Assembly: GCA_030599175.1 (NCBI GenBank)
Contig: JAUVON010000121.1
Coordinates: forward strand, 1 to 7,579
Length of the DNA: 7,579 bases
Direction: 5' to 3'
DNA from: Desulfobulbaceae bacterium
Lineage (GTDB): Bacteria; Desulfobacterota; Desulfobulbia; Desulfobulbales; Desulfocapsaceae
The notes under the pieces: model-generated
The model's input: the letters and a program-made list of their open reading frames with translations, nothing else
Told to the model about the DNA's origin: nothing
Database searches by the model: none
Position numbers and translations under genes: made by a program
Shown: positions 4,963-7,579 of the stretch, in pieces
Position numbering within the stretch: position 1 is the first letter of the stretch
Layout: the number at the start of each line of letters is the position of its first letter

Positions 4963-6246
4963 ATGGAACAACAACCAACAGATAAAAACAAAAAACGATC
5001 AGTTATAGCCGCCCTGCTCCAACTCTTCTTTTCCCTTATCGTGCTTGGATGTGGTATTGCGATAGCCGCCTACTATCTCAAATCCACCCCACAGGCAAAA
5101 CCGCGAAAAAGAGAGCCCAATCCTTTAACGGTTCAGGTTGAGTCAGCAAAGTATACTTCTCACCAGGTGATTATCAGCGCCATGGGAACAATTCTTCCAG
5201 CAAGAGAGATTACCCTCACATCGCGGGTAAAAGGTGAGGTGGTAAAGGTAAGTGGGAATCTTGTTCCCGGTGGTTTTATTGATAAAGGCAAACGACTTCT
5301 GACGATTGATCCCATTGATTATAAACTTTCACTCCTGCAACACACCAGCGATGTTGCCAAGGCGAAAAGTGACCTGGCCCTTGAAATGGGTAATCAGCTG
5401 ATTGCCAAAAAAGAGTTTGAAATTCTCGGAGAAGAACCATCTGATGACGAGAAACAGCTTATGCTCAGACAACCCCATCTCGATCAAAAAAAGGCTACGC
5501 TCAGAGGAGCTGAAGCAAAACTGGATCAGGCGGAATTGAACCTTAAACGCACCCGGATTGATGCACCTTTTAATTCGGTCATCCTCTCCCGTTCTGTAAA
5601 TATCGGTTCACAGATTTCAGAGGCAACCCCCCTCGTCCGCCTGGCCGGCACAGATGAATTCTGGTTAAAACTCTCAGTTCCGCTCGAACAATTGCAATGG
5701 ATACACATCCCTGATAACAATTCACCTACCAGTTCCAAGGTGAAAATCATAGTTCACGAAAACCGTAAAAACCAGGGAATAAGAACAGGCAAAGTACTCC
5801 GTCTCGCCCCGGACCTTGAGGCACAGGGACGAATGGCCGTACTCTATGTGTCAATCCACGATCCACTCTGCAGGCTTACGGAAAATACAGCTAAGCCCAA
5901 ACTCCTCATAGGATCATATGTCAAAGCAGAAATTGAAGGAATCCAACTCGAATCTGCCGTTGCCATCAAAAGAACCCATATTCATGATTCAGATACTCTC
6001 TGGATTTATTCTGAAAATAACACTTTAACAACTCGCAAAGTTGACATTACCTTTAAAAATCGAGACTACGTTTTTATCACCTCCGGCATCCTTGAAGGTG
6101 AAAGATTTATCACCTCTCCGCTCTCTGCGCCGGTGAAAGGAACAGCCGTAAAATTACGCCAGTCCCCGGATAGTAAGAGAGATCATTCAGATAATCTTGA
6201 GGGTTCCTCCAGTAAGAAAGGCAGCCGTATGGAGACAAAACAGTGA
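4963..6246 (+). CDS. RND efflux periplasmic adaptor (membrane fusion protein, AcrA-like)
   Basis: 427 residues. A basic start (KNKKR, 8-12) is followed by one hydrophobic anchor (~14-39). Cys30 in VLGC could be a poor lipobox, but hydrophobic residues continue after it, so a plain inner-membrane anchor is more likely. A first half-lipoyl domain (~86-118, SRVKGEVVKVSGN...VPGGFIDKGKRLLTID) leads into a helical hairpin (~119-197) rich in Lys, Glu and Gln. The second half-lipoyl begins at IDAPF (199-203), followed by the beta-barrel (~235-320) and the membrane-proximal domain (to ~400). The last ~25 residues are a charged Ser/Lys tail. It would bridge the outer-membrane channel and the RND permease. 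The gene lies 19 nt after the channel gene; no Shine-Dalgarno is visible before the ATG, so expression probably relies on coupling or an AU-rich initiation region. Confidence 0.92.
   Translation: MEQQPTDKNKKRSVIAALLQLFFSLIVLGCGIAIAAYYLKSTPQAKPRKREPNPLTVQVESAKYTSHQVIISAMGTILPAREITLTSRVKGEVVKVSGNLVPGGFIDKGKRLLTIDPIDYKLSLLQHTSDVAKAKSDLALEMGNQLIAKKEFEILGEEPSDDEKQLMLRQPHLDQKKATLRGAEAKLDQAELNLKRTRIDAPFNSVILSRSVNIGSQISEATPLVRLAGTDEFWLKLSVPLEQLQWIHIPDNNSPTSSKVKIIVHENRKNQGIRTGKVLRLAPDLEAQGRMAVLYVSIHDPLCRLTENTAKPKLLIGSYVKAEIEGIQLESAVAIKRTHIHDSDTLWIYSENNTLTTRKVDITFKNRDYVFITSGILEGERFITSPLSAPVKGTAVKLRQSPDSKRDHSDNLEGSSSKKGSRMETKQ
6231..6234 (+). promoter_or_regulatory. Ribosome-binding site GGAG for the GTG start of the RND permease
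   Basis: GGAG lies 8 nt before GTG at 6243, inside the end of the adaptor gene. It is the best-placed Shine-Dalgarno in the operon and decides in favour of the GTG over the in-frame ATG at 6285 (residue 15), which would leave almost no cytoplasmic N-terminus before the first helix. Confidence 0.6.
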
Positions 6247-7579
6247 CCGAAGCCTCTGCCCGGAAAAAAGGACTATTAGCATGGATGGTGTACAACAGGG
6301 TCACTCCAAACCTGTTGATGATAGTGCTGTTGCTTGGAGGATTTCTGATGTCTTCAAAGATCAAACAGGAAGTCTTCCCGGCATTTGAACTTGATATCAT
6401 AAATATCACAGTACCCTATCCCGGTGCCGGCCCTGAGGAAGTGGAGCAGGGGATCATTCTTGCCATCGAAGAAGCGATCCAGGGCATCGAAGGTATAAAA
6501 GAAATGACGGCCACGGCTCAGGAAGGGAGTGCACGTGTCAGAGCCGAACTGCTCAAAGATGCCAAACCGCAAGAGGTACTTCAAGATATTCAGCAGGAAA
6601 TAGACAGTATCAGCACATTCCCAGTGGATACTGAGAATCCTGTCATATCTCTGGTGACTCGAAAAAGGCAGGTAATCCGCCTCAATATTTTTGGCAATAT
6701 TCCCGAACGCGCTCTTTTACAAACAGCCAGACAGGTGCGGGACAAACTGCTTCAGGATAAAGATATTACCCAGGTCGAACTGCGTGGTGCCAGAGATCAT
6801 GAAATTACAGTTGCCGTACCGATTGAAAAACTGCGTATGCATAATCTTACTCTTGCAGAAGTAGCTGAAATCATCAAAATCAGATCGATTGAGATTCCCG
6901 GAGGCAAGGTTGAGACAGATAGTGGAGAAATTTTACTTCGAGTCCGGGACAGACGTGTCTGGGCGGATGAATTTGGTCGTATCCCCATAGTCACTACCTC
7001 CAGTGGAGCAGTTCTCTATCTTGAAGATATTGCCGATGTCCGTGAGGGATTTGAAGATTCGACCCGCTTTGCAACCTATAACAGGATGAAAAGTATACAG
7101 CTTCGTATTGCCAGAGTCGGCGATCAGACACCGATTTCCGTCTCCGAAGCAGCCCATGCAGCCATGGAAGAAATCCAGACCGACCTGCCTCCTGCTATTG
7201 GCTGGGCCTTCTCCAGTGATCGCTCCAAAATTTACAAACAACGACTGGAGCTTTTACTGAAGAACGGGCTTCTCGGCCTGGTTCTGGTCCTTATCCTGCT
7301 TGGTTTTTTTCTCGAATTAAAACTGGCCTTCTGGGTGACTATGGGAATACCTATCTCCTTTCTGGGCAGCCTCCTCTTTTTGCCTTTTTTTGATGTTTCC
7401 ATAAATATGATTTCCATGTTCGCCTTTATTATTGCTCTTGGTATCGTTGTAGACGATGCCATAATCGCCGGAGAGAATATCTACGAATACCAGCAACGGG
7501 GTATGTCCTTTATCGATGCAGCCATCCAGGGTAGTCGGGATGTAGCCGTCCCTATAACTTTCAGTATCCTTACCAACAT
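6243..7579 (+). CDS. RND-family proton-driven efflux permease, N-terminal part (cut by right edge)
   Basis: The frame begins with GTG at 6243, overlapping the adaptor stop by 4 bases (GTGA), and remains open to the window end: 445 codons of an expected ~1,000-1,050. Residues 20-38 (TPNLLMIVLLLGGFLM) are TM1, followed by the typical QEVFPAFE and VPYPGAGPEEVEQGI at the start of the periplasmic pore domain. TM2 is ~341-359, TM3 ~362-385 and TM4 ~388-408, with GIVVDDAIIAGENI. Asp404 and Asp405 match the TM4 Asp pair that carries protons in AcrB (407/408), so the pump should be active and proton driven. The features fit the hydrophobe/amphiphile-type ACR_tran permeases rather than heavy-metal pumps, although substrate cannot be settled. 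The TM10 lysine of the proton relay is outside the window. The truncation is the window edge, not a mutation. Confidence 0.93.
   Translation, partial: MTEASARKKGLLAWMVYNRVTPNLLMIVLLLGGFLMSSKIKQEVFPAFELDIINITVPYPGAGPEEVEQGIILAIEEAIQGIEGIKEMTATAQEGSARVRAELLKDAKPQEVLQDIQQEIDSISTFPVDTENPVISLVTRKRQVIRLNIFGNIPERALLQTARQVRDKLLQDKDITQVELRGARDHEITVAVPIEKLRMHNLTLAEVAEIIKIRSIEIPGGKVETDSGEILLRVRDRRVWADEFGRIPIVTTSSGAVLYLEDIADVREGFEDSTRFATYNRMKSIQLRIARVGDQTPISVSEAAHAAMEEIQTDLPPAIGWAFSSDRSKIYKQRLELLLKNGLLGLVLVLILLGFFLELKLAFWVTMGIPISFLGSLLFLPFFDVSINMISMFAFIIALGIVVDDAIIAGENIYEYQQRGMSFIDAAIQGSRDVAVPITFSILTN

Noticed and set aside
5048..5056. Lipobox VLGC (Cys30) in the adaptor
   Set aside because: Leu at the -2 position is unfavourable and the hydrophobic segment continues past the Cys, as in a transmembrane anchor; not called as a lipoprotein.

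Overview
The window looks like ordinary chromosomal DNA of a Gram-negative bacterium. Base composition is moderate (mid-40s % G+C by eye). A NodT-type outer-membrane lipoprotein, a membrane-fusion adaptor and an RND permease together require a double membrane. The style of the proteins, especially a protein with a C-terminal J domain and the start of a K+ channel, reminds me of sulfate- or metal-reducing Deltaproteobacteria (Desulfobulbales/Desulfuromonadales-like). That assignment is recollection and inference. I see no IS element, CRISPR array, tRNA or rRNA.

Left part (1-1631): a potassium-channel-like gene is cut by the left edge and reads leftward from position 167. It has a near-consensus sigma-70 promoter at 263-291. 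Facing away from it is a 335-residue protein whose last ~55 residues are a J domain with an intact HPD motif. After 116 bases comes a 55-residue, highly charged small protein of unknown function with its own ribosome-binding site.

Control region (1632-1875): a perfect 15-bp palindrome, a second inverted repeat with a two-turn spacing, a perfect TATAAT box and a ~140-nt leader with short possible stem-loops. I read this as the regulated promoter of the genes to its right.

Right part (1876-7579): five genes on the plus strand are packed with almost no spacing. They encode an NAD-binding extended SDR (sugar-epimerase/3-beta-HSD-like), a GtrA-family small membrane protein, a TolC/NodT outer-membrane channel lipoprotein, an AcrA-like adaptor, and an RND proton-driven permease cut by the right edge. 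The junctions are 0 nt, a 1-nt overlap, 19 nt and a 4-nt overlap, so this is almost certainly one operon. The last three make a complete tripartite efflux pump. The unusual point is that an SDR and a GtrA protein, normally tied to sugar or polyprenyl-lipid chemistry, are placed first in the same transcript. The pump may therefore export or accompany an envelope glycolipid or lipid rather than being a simple drug pump. This is inference, and it is the best candidate here for an undescribed system.
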